The notes beneath the pieces were generated by a model. It did no database searches. It was given only the letters and a program-made list of their open reading frames with translations, and had not been told where the DNA came from. 64,000 nt of DNA from Ixodes scapularis (lineage: Eukaryota; Arthropoda; Arachnida; Ixodida; Ixodidae): NCBI RefSeq assembly GCF_016920785.2, contig NW_024609835.1:174588995-174652994 (forward strand). The letters run 5' to 3'. Positions 1-11,326 of this stretch are shown one piece after another. The stretch's first letter is position 1. Each line of letters opens with the position of its first letter. The translations under genes were made by a program, and so were the position numbers.

Positions 1-439
1 GAGAAGTAAAGATTAATTTTTTGTATCATTTAAGTGACCAATATTCCGCATACAGGGGTGCGTTCGATGTCAGATAACCTGTCCTTTTGTTGTAACTGTA
101 GGTCTGTTTGTGGTAGTTTAGTGATGGCTGTAGTCGGCTTTAGCATTCTGGGTGTATGAGTATTCGTGGAAGAAAAGAAAGTGGCTAAGTTTGAAGCGTC
201 CCTCTTTCTGTGTCTTTTCCTTCGACTAAGCGTTTTGCGTTTCATACCGCACTCTCGGGCACTGCAAAAATAATAAATCTCCACTAGCTCTCCTGCACCC
301 GACTGTTACCAAGCGAGGACTACACAAAATAAATCCTATAAGTAACCAAAAATATAACAAGACCCTGCTCTCTGTACAGATATGGTTTTTATACTTTTAG
401 AATTTCCCTCTTAGAAATAAAATACAAATTACCCCATTG
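1..439. other. No gene seen
   Basis: AT-rich sequence. Open frames here are short and show no motif that I recognise. Confidence 0.5.
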
Positions 440-600
440 GACGAAAAAAAGGAACGCCGTTCTTTCTTCCGTTCCAGTAAAAATGTAACGAGTTCCCGTT
501 CCAGTTCCACCGATGAAAAATGGAACGGCAGCGTTCCATCGTTCCTCCTAAAAGGAACGCGTTCCAGGAACGCCGTTCCTTGGAACGCCGTTCCGTAAAA
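440..600. repeat. GGAACG/CGTTCC palindromic block
   Basis: About 160 bases are built from repeated GGAACG and its complement CGTTCC, spaced irregularly and in both orientations, so the stretch can fold on itself many times. Open frames across it on the minus strand are products of the repeat. It resembles the self-complementary ends of hAT-type non-autonomous elements. That family assignment is inference. Confidence 0.6.
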
Positions 601-1560
601 CACGGGTTGCCGATCGCTTTAGATGGGAAATAGGAGACGATCATAATTTCAGCCTGCGGCCGTTCTCACTTCGCCGAAACACTTAATTCGTAATAAACGA
701 GAAAAAAAAATTTTTTTTTTCGTCTGTTAGCAGACGATTTATGGTATTTTCTTCTTTATGACAGTTTGAGGATAACGCTTCGTCGCAGACAAACCCCTTT
801 CTTCACTCATGTTAGCAGACGAATCCCGTGCAAATGACATCTGAACTCGCTCTGTGAGAGGCAAACAAGTTCTCTCTCTCTCTGACACACGGACCAACCA
901 AAATCTAACTCCTGATACCTTGGTGACATCAGGAGATATATTTTGTTGGTTTTTTATAGGAAATTACTTTTATAGAAATATATGGTATGTGCTTTCATGA
1001 GTTAGAAGGGACTACAGTTTCAAATGAAATCTAATTGGGACGGCACCCCTTTGAATCGGAGCTACACAGTTTCTTTCCAAGCAGCCCTCCTAAAAGGTAC
1101 TTTTATAATATGTATTATAAGTATAGTGGAACTCCGATCTTGTTAAATCAATTTCTTATAGCCACTGTCCTACGTGAAGGACGGTTGATAATTTTATGAA
1201 ATGGGGCCGGCATCATTACTAGATAAATATTTATCCCGTTATAATAATGCTACTGCTACTTTGGGTTTTATTGTTTATTAAAACTAGTGTTTTCTGTTTT
1301 TCAGGTTTCCGGGTTTCTTTTCCTTTGAAATCGAGGGTGTTGTTTTCGGGTTACATTTCCTCATAGACTAGGTGTCCTTCACTCTCAGTTTCTGATGTCG
1401 GTAAAAATATTGGTGTTTATCAGGTGTTGTGCTAAAAACAACAAAACGTTGGTGTAGGATTCGACAGCCTCCCAAAAATTTTTCTAACATAAAACAAACA
1501 CGCATGCGCGGGAAAGTGGTAGGTCGATAAATTGATAAGACAGAACAAAACGCCGAAGCT
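601..1560. other. No gene seen; AT-rich
   Basis: Contains a short hairpin CGTCTG-TTAG-CAGACG near 721-736, an A/T homopolymer at about 701-720 and a CT microsatellite near 870-890. No coding signal recognised. Confidence 0.5.
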
Positions 1561-1632
1561 CCTCCCAGGGGAATCGAACGCACAACCTTCATACTGCGAT
1601 TCTAACACTCAATCGCTGCGCCAACGGGGAGG
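1561..1632 (-). repeat. tRNA-like sequence, probable SINE head
   Basis: Read on the minus strand, this 72-base stretch starts with an acceptor-like CCTCCCC and ends with TGGGAGG, which pair over six positions. It carries a B-box-like GTTCGATTCCC and an A-box-like TTGGCGCAGCG at about the right places. The T-arm stem pairs poorly and I could not define an anticodon arm, so a working tRNA is unlikely. A tRNA-derived SINE head is the better reading, with the body continuing to lower coordinates. No clear tail was found. Confidence 0.5.
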
Positions 1633-2639
1633 TTTATAAAGGAGTTGTTATTACATGTGATAACACTTTGTTCGCCATCTGGCACCGTGCAACGTGCAAG
1701 TAGTTCTAACAAGTAGCTCCTACCTTTGTCCCCGCTGCACGAGGGCTCGTGCAGCCAAGGTGCAATAAAACTCAAGGAGCTCGCGTTTCTGTTCACAGTT
1801 TTTGTAGTAATTAGTCAACAGAGGGTTCGACTTTCATAAAGGATTATGGTATATTGTGTCGCCTGGAAAGTTACAGCCTTCTTTTTCCTTCTTCTTTTTT
1901 TTACCGCAAAAAATACATTATGCATCGTTAAAAGCCTATGCATCGCCAAAACCCCTATCTTCGCCCAGACGTAGCGCTAGCGGTCCAAACTAAATACCAA
2001 AGTTTCAAAACTAACAGTTAACTCAATTAAGAGTTGTAGATGATTTTTTTTTTAAATTTATACAGGAAAATGTTGTCCATTTTTTTTATAACTGGCGCCG
2101 TTGAGCTTCATGTATTGGAGCGCTCCGTCGACCACCATTTCCCCATGCAAAATTTAAAAAAAAAATACTTAAAACATTTTAATGAAATGACGGTTAGTTC
2201 AGATACTTTGGCAACTGGTTTGAACAAGTAGCACTACACTTGGGATAAGAATGAGCGTTCGGTAATGCGCAGTTTATTTTTGCGGGAAAAAAAATCAATC
2301 CCCCCCCCAAAAAAAAGACTAAAATTTTGTTGGCACACTCTGCAGTACATTGCACCTATGGGAAATGTCCAAAATAAAACATTCGAACTAACTGAGATAT
2401 GTAGAAAGTTAGGGGAATCTTGGGCTTGAGTTTTAGTAGCGACGTGTGTAGAGTAATGATGTTTAACGGCGAAAAAAGGAAACTTTTGTAAATACAAGAC
2501 ATTGTAACAGACATCTCTCCTGGCTTCTCCCTTTTTACTGACCCCAAAATGAACAAAGAAGTGTAATATATACCGTAGAAAAACAATATCTGGAGGTATG
2601 ACTCAATAAGTGAGGGACACGAAGCAAATATATTTAAAG
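1633..2639. other. No gene seen
   Basis: AT-rich with short A and C homopolymers (for example at 2299-2315). No domain or splice pattern recognised. Confidence 0.5.
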
Positions 2640-3590
2640 AAGGGAAAGTAAATTCAGCTATGCTGAGACTCAAAGCACTGGAAGCACCTTAAAAACCGCC
2701 CCAATATTGGCAATGAAGTGGTCATGGTGTATAAAAAGAGTGTTTGGGTCTGGACTATATTTTCGCATTGGGGTGCTCTGCGGAGGGCCAGAAGTTTAAT
2801 CATAATTGTCAATGCCACAAAAGAGCGTGTGCAGATTGGCACTGGAACACAAAAATTAGGAGGTACGGGGGCATAACGTGGTCGTCTATTGAGAGCACAA
2901 GGGCAATTATTAAACTGAAATTTGAACAAAGGTTAAAAAAATAAAGAAGACGCTGTAGGCAATTTGGTATAAAAATTTAAACACAGAATGAACGAACGGA
3001 ACCGAAAGTTGACATGTATATACCGACACACTAGTGAGCAGACTAGTTAGATGGAAGAGATAGTAAAAATATCAGTAATAAAAATTGAGAGCGAGGAATA
3101 CAAGCAAAATTTGCTTTAACAATCTACATTTCACAAAAACCAGGACAAAAAGAGACAGGTGTTTAATAATTTGCGGAAAAACCTAACTGTAGGAGTTGAG
3201 ACCGTGAGTGTAAAGGACGAAGTATATAGGGCTAAAGTTTAAGAGACAGACACACATGTGCCGTGTTGTATTGTGATAGCGAGACGCTTGAACATGTAGT
3301 TTTGAATTGCAAGGAATTGCTTCCTGCCAACCCTAAAGGGGTAACGCTTTGGCCTGGAGTGCTTGGTTTTGATTGCGAAAAAGAAAGAAGGGGAGAAAAA
3401 ATCCCAATAAAGAATATATATCGAGAGGAGTGCGATAATACACACAATTGATGCGGTAGATGATTTAACGGGACAAGTGATTTCTAGACTGAACTAAAAT
3501 GGAGGTGTGTAAATATTTCTAGGCAAGGTGGCGCAAGCTACCACTTGGTACAAAGGACACAGCCAAGAATATCGATTCATTTAAACATCC
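2640..3590 (+). pseudogene. Decayed LINE 3' end, copy 1
   Basis: Scraps of a non-LTR retrotransposon in several frames. Near 2878-2935 a frame reads like the 'WSSIESTRAIIKLKFEQRL' segment that follows the reverse transcriptase in this kind of LINE. Near 3263-3320 a Cys/His stretch (LYCDSETLEHVVLNC) matches the C-terminal zinc-finger-like region of the copies at 20.9 and 55.6 kb. The 3' untranslated part (AAGGTGGCGCAAGCTACC, then a CAAAGG..CAGCC segment) at 3525-3570 is shared with the other two copies. Many stops and frameshifts make this an old dead copy. The family is I/Jockey-like by zinc-finger style, but I cannot fix the clade. Confidence 0.7.
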
Positions 3591-4383
3591 TGTAATAGAA
3601 GACATACGCTTAGAAGAGAGAATCTGGGAGTTTTCACAGTGCTTGTTCACAACAACTCCCAAAAAAAGTGTAAACGGCTGCGGCACAAAAAAACACAAAA
3701 AACAACACAAAAAAAAAAAAAAAAAACAAGGTGCGCTCGTCTTGATACAACTAAGGGCTAAGGGAGAGAACGAGGTTCGTCTCCAGTAAAGTATCGGAGT
3801 ACGGACGTCATAGAAAAAACTGATATGCAAAAGCGTTTCAATGTAGGCTTCTGCAAAACACCTTAGAAACAACCCCAATCTTTTTAAACCCGTCCTCGGT
3901 GTTAGCAATAAAATGTAACGCGTTGTACCACATCACTGAAGACTGTATGATCCGTGTGATACAGTGTTGTCTTAATATCATAGACACCTTCCTTCCCCCC
4001 AAAGTCGTCCATAACGTGCGTTGTTCATAACACCAAAACAAAAAGGCAAATATTTGCCCACTTCACCCCAGAATACTCTGTTGGTAAAGGAGGTTGTGAG
4101 CAGCGTGCCCTCGAATCCGGATGAAGTCTTCAAAGTGACCGCAGACACCGGCTTGGGGACGTATACCGATCAAGATTTGCCACAAAGGTGCCTGAAAGTG
4201 GTGACATCATTGCCTGAACATTTCAATAAACTTACCTAAGTATCAAGTAAAAAAAAATTATAAATATATATTTGTTTTATTTACGGCGCCTTTTTGCTAT
4301 TCATGCACCTTCTGACTGGCGCAACAACCGACAGATGGCCTCGGCGCAAGCTTACAACTCGGTGGCGCCAAGAGCACTCGACA
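3591..4383. other. No assigned gene; one unplaced open stretch
   Basis: Includes an A tract (about 3711-3726). An open stretch at about 4063-4239 (+) ends in TAA and has AATAAA at 4225-4230, like a last exon. I recognise no protein family in it and see no clear splice acceptor, so it is left unassigned. Confidence 0.35.
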
Positions 4384-4575
4384 TGTAGCTGGAATTGCTC
4401 GACGGACCATCGGTTTTATCCGTTTCGTTTCCAGTTAATGTGTTTTACTGAGCGAGCGCCATTTTAGATTGAAAATCATCGGCAGCTTTTGGCGCAACCA
4501 GGGGCAACCAGTAAAACACATTAACTGGAAACGAAACTGATAAAAGCGATAGTTCGACGACTAATTTCAGCTACA
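4384..4575. mobile_element. Fold-back MITE-like hairpin
   Basis: Two arms of about 64 bases (4384-4450 and 4509-4575) are near-perfect reverse complements with a spacer of about 58 bases. The inner ends are CAGTAAAACACATTAACTGG and its complement; the outer ends are TGTAGCTG and CAGCTACA. No open frame crosses it. It looks like a small fold-back element, but I could not identify a target-site duplication. Confidence 0.7.
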
Positions 4576-5064
4576 CGTCTGCTTTTTGCGCGACCCAGCG
4601 GCGGTGCGTGGATAGCGGCCGGGCGCCGTCTTTAGGGAATTTTCTTTTTAATAAGAAATAAAGTCGGACGCGACTTTAAATGCTTAGCCTGGATTTGTCG
4701 ATACGCTGAAGATTAACGGGGACCGCATCGGCAAGGCACGACTGTAAAGCGGTTTTCGTTCTATAAAATAACAACGACAGCGTTTCTGCGTTACTCGCAA
4801 GTCGGCTATTTATTAACGCGTTATTACGGGGCATTATCGTGGCCCCGTTGGTGCTTGATCCAACGAGTACGCTGCCCGTTTTTATACTCCGTTTCCCATG
4901 AATTATGTCTGATCGCAGTCAGTCAAATTTAGCCGAAAGTGTGTCGTCACGGCTCTCGTCGTCTTTGTGCGTAGTCTATCACCGACTCAACGAATAAGGC
5001 ACAGTGAATGCGCCACCATTGTGCACGTTTTGCTGCGCGAGATTTTAACCGCTGATAGCGGAGC
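4576..5064. other. No gene seen
   Basis: Mixed composition, no recognised feature. Confidence 0.45.
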
Positions 5065-5169
5065 CACTGAATGGAAAGCACTGAATAAACAGGGATGAAG
5101 AAGGGGACAGAGACAAAAGGGACAGAGGGCCTTCTTCGTCCTTGTTTTTTCGGCGCTTTCCATTCAGTG
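5065..5169. repeat. Inverted repeat, Penelope-end-like
   Basis: CACTGAATGGAAAGC (5065-5079) is perfectly repeated in reverse at 5155-5169, with inner GATGAAGAAGG / CCTTCTTCGTCC also complementary. It is followed by GATGTACCAACTAGCCCA, a sequence resembling the ends of Penelope-like elements elsewhere in this window (29.05, 50.06 and 20.2 kb). Confidence 0.55.
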
Positions 5170-5376
5170 ATGTACCAACTAGCCCATTTATCTATTCTGC
5201 TACAGCGGAGCCACAAAGACCACGAGCACCATGAAGATACACTTTTAACGCTTTTCGATTGGCTGCATCTGATCGTAGCCTTGGCTTCGGTCGGTCTTCG
5301 TGGGAAACCAAGTCCCTTTGTCTTGCTTCAATTTACCACGAGAGCTTGTTCTTATTCTCATTTTTTTATACTGCAG

Positions 5377-5489
5377 GTTTTGGCGACTTCTGCAACATAG
5401 CCGTGCCGCTGGGCGCCCGAACGGCTCCAGCAGAGTGCGGAGAAGCCCTCGTTTGCATAGATGGAAAATGCGTCACTGAAGATATTTGA
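5377..5489 (+). CDS. Last exon of a cysteine-rich secreted (IGFBP-fold-like) gene
   Basis: A polypyrimidine tract and ATACTGCAG precede 5377. The exon opens in phase 1, encodes about 36 residues (GFGDFC..., then AEC, LVC and GKC cysteines) and stops with TGA at 5487-5489. A polyadenylation signal AATAAA lies at 5554-5559. Length, intron phase, four-cysteine spacing and position as terminal exon match exon 2 of the complete gene at 15.4-16.3 kb, so I read it as the C-terminal half of a 12-cysteine IGFBP N-terminal-type domain. The signal-peptide exon was not found between 1 and 5376 and is either outside the window or lost. It could therefore be a live gene cut by the window edge or an orphan exon. 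No internal damage is visible. Confidence 0.6.
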
Positions 5490-5559
5490 GAGGCCGAGAA
5501 AGTGTGTTCGAAGCTACGACACCCTCACGTTCCCATATGGCTTGGGATGAAAGAATAAA

Positions 5560-6050
5560 CGCTTCGTCCTGTTCTATGAAGGTAGCCTGCCGATCATGCA
5601 TGATATATCTGATAAGGTACATATAGGTGAGGGTATTTAATAAAAAAAATATATTTTTTGTATAATTTTGGAGTGGGGTTTACTATATTGTAATAGATCG
5701 CTATTCCATAGTGGTATCCCGGTTTCTCCTCAACTTGCTTTGTAAGTAGCAGCTGGCAATATCTCATCGTTTTAGTGCGTATTAATTTGAGAAGTTCTAA
5801 CCAAATGGAAAGTTGGGACAAGTAGGTCAGTAGTTAAAAATGAGAACAGACCAGTAGAAACGAGGCCAGATGAACAGCGCTTGGTCCTGTTCTTTCACTT
5901 CTTTCGTTCTCGTTTTCATTCGAACTTTTCTTTACCTTCAAAGAGGTGTATTTCAAGTTACCTCACAACTTTTGTGGTGAAACTGATAAACGATATCATT
6001 GAATGTACAAATATTGACACAGTTAGCCAGAACATGCAACCACCGGATTT
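5560..6050. other. No gene seen
   Basis: AT-rich with no recognised coding signal. Confidence 0.45.
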
Positions 6051-6214
6051 TCCGATTTTCCGTCAGGCGACTTCCTCAATTCTCATAATGATCCTAAAGA
6101 AAAGATCAATAATGCCCATAGGGCAATGTAGGTCCGTTTTTTCGTCAGACGACTTCCCCATTTATCATAAGGTATCCTAAGAAAACTTCAATAATGCCCA
6201 CTGGGCAATGTAGG
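6051..6214. repeat. Two-copy tandem repeat, 82-bp unit
   Basis: Units 6051-6132 and 6133-6214 share TCCG-TTTTC-CGTCAG-CGACTTCC, then AATAATGCCCA and GGGCAATGTAGGT, with scattered substitutions. The second unit is followed by an AAAT microsatellite (6220-6256). No coding role seen. Confidence 0.75.
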
Positions 6215-6256
6215 TAATTTGTAAATAAATAAATAAATTAATAATTAAATAATTAG

Positions 6257-8040
6257 TCTACAAAAATGAATAAATAAAGAGCTATAAACACGAGAACCAT
6301 TACCCTAACAAAATGTGCCTCGATCAAATTTCCTTGGTACATTTATCCGTTCGACTTTTAACCTGTGCAAGTAAATTGCGGTGAAGCACCGAGGTTGTGT
6401 TGCTTCTGAAGATGACATACAGAGCAGGTTTGAAAATTTTTTGCACCTGATGACTGCTATATTTGGCAGTGATTACGAGTCCTACGCCGTGTTGCTCTTC
6501 TCAGCTGCACGAAAGAAGAAAAAAAAGCGTCGGTGTGGGTTTGCGTTAAAATATGCTTTCAGTTTTGTCGTCATTTCAGTAACCTCCAGCAGCTTTTAAG
6601 ATGTCACTTTTCGCAGATCAATTAATGCGCTACCAGAGCGACTGGAAGCAATTGTTGGTGATGGTTAAAAAAAAACTTTGCGGAAGAAACAGCGTAGTTT
6701 CAGGACTGTGGTGCGTCATCTAAGCACGTGTTAAAAGTTGACATCGTGCGCTGTGGGGACTACCTACAGGTGCGAACAATAGAAGGATGCATTCTTATAC
6801 ATACCTCGTTACAATCAGACAGGCCCAGTCCGGGTGTCAATAGTTCGGTGTTTCACGTTGATTTTCACGCGATGAGTCAAGCTTGATCTCGAGAAACTTC
6901 ACCATCGGGCGATGAACGGAACAAAAAATAAATCCTAGCTTCAGTTGTAAAAAAAACGTTATGGCAAATAAATATTCCCCCTGCCGCGTCCGCCAAAAAA
7001 AAAAAAAAAAAAAAAGTGCCCGTCACTCTCGCGACGGCCGTTTATAAAGCGTTCTAATGAACGGTTTGTGGCCGACGCCAATTTCAGTATCCGTGCATAC
7101 GGCATTGCTTCTCTCGCTTTACACAGTGGCGAACAGGCGTGTGCTGGGTCGGCGCTTCGTAACTATTGAAATAGTGTCTCCGATCGGGTGAGAACGGCAG
7201 GGAGCAGGTACTTCCGTTGCCTCGTTTCTAGCGCGAGGCTCCTTGCTTCGAAAAGTCTCCTGCGTGTCGTGAGCTTCGATCGGGCACAAACAGCCGAAGC
7301 ACAACGGAAGGCGGCGAGCGCGCTAAAGGTGAGGCGTCCGAAAGCGACACTTTTTGGTTCTCAAGCTGCCAGTGATTACGGAGTATTAGATATTTAGATG
7401 AGCTCCTTAAGCGTGCGTAAACGACGATGAGCACACGTGGGCGCCATCAACGTTCTTACAGTGCTGAAGTCCTAGCGTCGAGGTGATTAGCGAATAGAAG
7501 GAACACCCGACCTGAAGTATGGCTATCGCGGACCGTGATTGCTGGAGAGCGGGAAAGAAAAAAAAAAAACTTTTAGTCTTTCCATTCTGGTGAAGAAGGA
7601 AGACCAGCGAAGCTGTACTACGGCGGGGATGAACTAGTGGCCGGCCGCAAGTCGGCAAGCCGGAGTGGAAAGTTTCGAAAGGTTGCGCCATCTATGAGTG
7701 ACGGCGGCAAGCGGACAACCGGAAAACGAAACCAACCAGAGTTGTGTGTCTTCATTTCTTTGCGGGGGACACGATCCTGGGTAAGCTAACCTTTAACAGC
7801 TCCGCTGTAAAAAAACACCCCACCACTTGTAAAGCCGCGTTTATGTGTGACCAGTGTAACCGTCATACAATGAAAAAACACGACGCCTCAGACGTCTTTT
7901 GTATGATGTAGTAGCAGTCTGACTGCGGTTTTACGTATATCCCTGTATGTCAGAGGTCCAAAGCTACGACAGGTTGATTGCGCATAATGGTTTAGTTTAA
8001 TCCGGAGCACTCGCTGGTAACGGCGGTTTCACGGGGACAA
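6257..8040. other. No assigned gene
   Basis: Mostly non-coding. 7020-7720 is more GC-rich than its surroundings and holds only short overlapping frames on both strands. An A tract lies near 6996-7015. Nothing recognised. Confidence 0.4.
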
Positions 8041-8440
8041 ATGTTAGAGCCTCCCCTGGATATTGCTAGGTCGTTCGTCGCTAAAGCTCCCCGTGACAAC
8101 GTCAGTGAATTCATCAACCGCGTACATGCTCCCTCCCAGCAGCCGGACCCGAAACTCCCCGCTGGGCCAGCCGCTGCCGCAGTATCTTGCAGAAATCGCT
8201 TCCTGCGCGCTGCCATTTTTGTCTGCTGGGCTGTGGAACGCCTTCCAAGCATGCGCTGTTAATCTGCTGTGCGGTATATCGGACGCTGCTCATGCGTCCA
8301 CAGATCAGTGACTCAGCATTTTTTGCCCGGTCTATTCCTTGAGACTGCCGCTGGAAAGGTCTATAGTCGGCGCCAAGTTGTGCGGGGCGTAAGCGCACAA
8401 CCGTACTCCTTTCCTCCTCCACCGTTCGCTGTTGAGGTCA
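8041..8440. other. GC-rich, CpG-rich block of unknown origin
   Basis: About 400 bases with high GC and many CpG inside AT-rich DNA. Both strands have open frames of 70-100 codons. One minus-strand frame has a methionine followed by a basic start (MAARRKRFL). No domain is recognised and the opposite-strand openness suggests composition rather than coding. It could be a CpG-rich promoter with first exon or a transposon piece. Confidence 0.35.
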
Positions 8441-8459
8441 AGGTGAAAGGCTCCGGACT

Positions 8460-8645
8460 TGTGCCTATCTCAAGTATTTATACTCATGACACTGTATTTC
8501 AAATACTTTTTCAAGTATCTTTGTATCTTGCAAATACTTTTTAATAGAAAGCATTTGATACTGTATTTTAATTACATTTCTGAGTATCTTGTACTCATTA
8601 TCTCAAGACTCAAATACTTTTTTGACATTCCGGCATTTTCCTAGT
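8460..8645. repeat. AAATACTT/AAGTATTT stepped repeat block
   Basis: Repeats of AAATACTTT, AAGTATTT and GTATCTTGTA in both orientations fill this stretch, like the low-complexity ends of hAT-type non-autonomous elements seen again at 15.1 and 44.2 kb. Confidence 0.5.
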
Positions 8646-8649
8646 TTTT

Positions 8650-8965
8650 CGATATGAAGAGGCGTGGACGTGGCAAGAGCAAACGTGAACATTTTTTTGA
8701 GCAACCAAACCCTCTTGCTAGCTCATGCTACGGTAACTTATATCGAGCTCGAGAAAACATCGCTTTTGTGCCGATTGCGATTCCTATTTTACCCTAAAGT
8801 TCGTGCAATGAAGGTTTTCCCCTCGCCATCCCAAGGCACTTTTTGTTTCCTAGAGTTTCCCCCAAAACTCATTAAACAAAAAGGTGGTTTTACGGATGTA
8901 GAGATTGCCCCACTGAGGCGGAACGCAGAACGGAAAACGAGCCATGGCAACCAATGCAAACTTCA

Positions 8966-9002
<37 letters not shown>
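8650..9002 (+). other. Sequence ending in a 32-A tract, possible retroposed insert
   Basis: Unrecognised sequence runs into an uninterrupted A32 tract at 8971-9002. A long A tract at a defined 3' edge suggests retroposition of a transcript or SINE, but no AATAAA close upstream, no source gene and no target-site duplication could be recognised. Confidence 0.3.
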
Positions 9003-9004
<2 letters not shown>

Positions 9005-9052
9005 AGAGAAGGAAATGAAAACTGGACACAAAAAGAAGACACTTTGCTTGTA

Positions 9053-9275
9053 TACTGTAAACAACTTAATTTTGACGGGATCAAGTTTTCGTGAATCGGG
9101 CAAATGGTCAAAGTTTGAAGTTATTCGCGGGTTCTAATTTTCGCAAATCGAGTGTAGCTTCCGTAGCGTTCACATATTGCCCGAATTGTTCATGGGACGT
9201 ATTTTTCGCGAATTGTAGGTCATTCGCGAGATTCGCGAAAATGAGGTCCCCGTGAAAATTGAGTCGTTTACAGTA
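9053..9275. mobile_element. Tc1/mariner-like fold-back MITE with TA flanks
   Basis: The element at 9055-9273 begins CTGTAAAC and ends GTTTACAG, and is flanked on both sides by TA. Arms are complementary over about 25 bases, including AACTTAATTTT / AAAATTGAGT. The middle is rich in ATTTTCGCG / CGCGAAAAT palindromes. TA flanks and size suit a mariner-type non-autonomous element. No transposase is present. Confidence 0.75.
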
Positions 9276-10236
9276 TTTACCCTTGCTACGCAAAAGTTCA
9301 AGTTTTTTTGCTTTACCTTTTTGTCGTCAGTCCGTCACTTATTACTGTCACGAACAACGTCTGTAAGCGAACATATATATGCAGAGAACAGGACAGGAAA
9401 CGAACTACGAACAGAAGGACCTGCCAAAATGCCAACAAAGCGTGCCCCAACATCACCGTGGCTTTCTGAACGCAACCTACTTGAAGAAGGCGCGACCAGT
9501 GCCGTGGCCATTATGTGGGCTTTCTTTGTTATCCATTCACTTATTTCCGTATTCCAAGTTCGTTTATAGCAAACTCCTCAAATAGGGAATAATAATTGTA
9601 GTAAAACGATGCGTCTAAGGCGCGCCGCAGGACGTGATATTCAGCGATGTCACTATAACTGAAGCGACCTCTTTTTTTCTTGCCGCCGAAACGTTTTGTA
9701 ACACGCATCAGTGATATCCTGCTTCTTATAGTTGGTCTTCACAGAATAACCCCACGATGTTTCTTTTTTTTGTGTTTTGTGCTGTTGCGTGCAAACCAAC
9801 TATTCTGCTGAGCCAGATTTCCGCAACTCTACAATTGTGTTTGTCACTGACGTCGATACAAATTACGCAATGCGGAAGTATCCTCAAAAGTAATTGAATT
9901 ACATGTCTAAGTACACTGTAAAAAATAACCGTCAAATTTACGGCGCTATAAGCTAATAAAAACTGCAAGAACGCCGTGAAGAGGAATTACCTGAAATGCA
10001 CCGTAAACGAGCGAAAAAGAGCGAGAGGAAAACGCAAAACTTCGTGGAGAAAGAAAACAGAAAGAAAAGACGCGCATCGCTAATTGGTCACCACGCTTGA
10101 CTTTCGGAAGCTGCGGAAACTCAGAGATCCTCCTCTCGCCCCTTCACCTCCTTTCTTTGTCCGTGCCAACGCAGAACGTAACTGCCCTAACTGCAAAAAA
10201 AAAAAAAAAAATTAAGAGCAAACAGTTGAGCAACAA
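9276..10236. other. No gene seen; isolated transposon end
   Basis: At about 9914-9955 a sequence ACACTGTAAAAAATAACCG is close to the right end of the fold-back at 14.7-15.06 kb, suggesting a solitary end of that family. A tract at 10195-10210. Otherwise nothing recognised. Confidence 0.4.
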
Positions 10237-11326
10237 TGGGCGCGTTCAGTAGCGCCTCCCTTGCCTCTGAACGGAGTGATTCGAGTCGGAGTCGTCGGAG
10301 CGCCTACTGAACGGCAAAAAAAAACCCGCGGCTCCAAACTTGCTTCTACGCAATTTCCGCTTCCTCCCCTGTGCCAGACGGTCTCCGAATAAACTGGAAG
10401 CAGACGATGGCGAGCACGATCGCTTTTATTTGACGCCGGTATTGAAGTCTTTAGAGGGTCGTTGAAGAAAAAGCGGGTGATTGTACACATCAACACTGCT
10501 GTTCGAAGCGATGCAACGCGATCGAGCCCTTCGCTTGGCGGTGCAAAGGCAGCTACTGTCATAAAAGCCTACAAAAAACGTCGTCAGCACACGCAAAATA
10601 TAGAGCTCGGCGAATCTTCGCCGCCGGTTGCGATACTTTTATACGGCCATACGTTTGTTCTGCCCTTCGTAACGAACTCGTATACACACGGGAAGTTCGG
10701 CCGCGCTCGGCGATCAAGGTTTTGTCGGCCGAAGCGAGCCTCAGCCAACGTGCACACCTATTTAGCTACGCAAACAAAACATTAATCGGTATCATGCCCT
10801 GCGTGAGTGTCTAACCGGCTTCCAAAGTCGCGGTCATACCCTGCCTTGCTCTGTTGAGCGCGGACAGGACTATCGTCAATATTACCGAGTTTCCATGCAA
10901 CGGCGATCAAGACACGGCGTCAAATGAACGTTTGCGTTGTTTATTAGCATATTCAAACCAAACAAAATGAGGTACAATGCATTTTCCGAAAGAGCCTTAC
11001 CTCAAAAAGAAATTCGAATGCGTTATTCGTCTTACCTTGAGCACTTTTCATTAACAAAAGCGAGCAAACCGCACACCCGCGACAGAGCCGAAGCAGCTTA
11101 TCCCGCCATTTTGTTTGTTTTTTCTCTTTTAGCGCCGGAAATCGTCACCAGTCAGGAAATGACGCCATATTTAGCTCCTTTGACTCTACGTGCACCGTCT
11201 CCGGACTCGGTGCTTCGGAGCTTGACTCCGAAGCCCCGGAGTTACGTGCACCGGAAGTGACTTTTAGCCGTCCAGTGGAAGGAGTCAGTGACTCCTTGAC
11301 TCCGGGGCCGCTACTGAACGCGCCCA
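10237..11326. mobile_element. 1.1-kb TIR element, non-autonomous
   Basis: Perfect 18-bp inverted ends: TGGGCGCGTTCAGTAGCG at 10237-10254 and its reverse complement at 11309-11326. Subterminal segments are rich in GGAGTC / GACTCC motifs in both orientations. No transposase is recognised inside. No convincing target-site duplication is visible, so the superfamily is left open. Confidence 0.7.
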
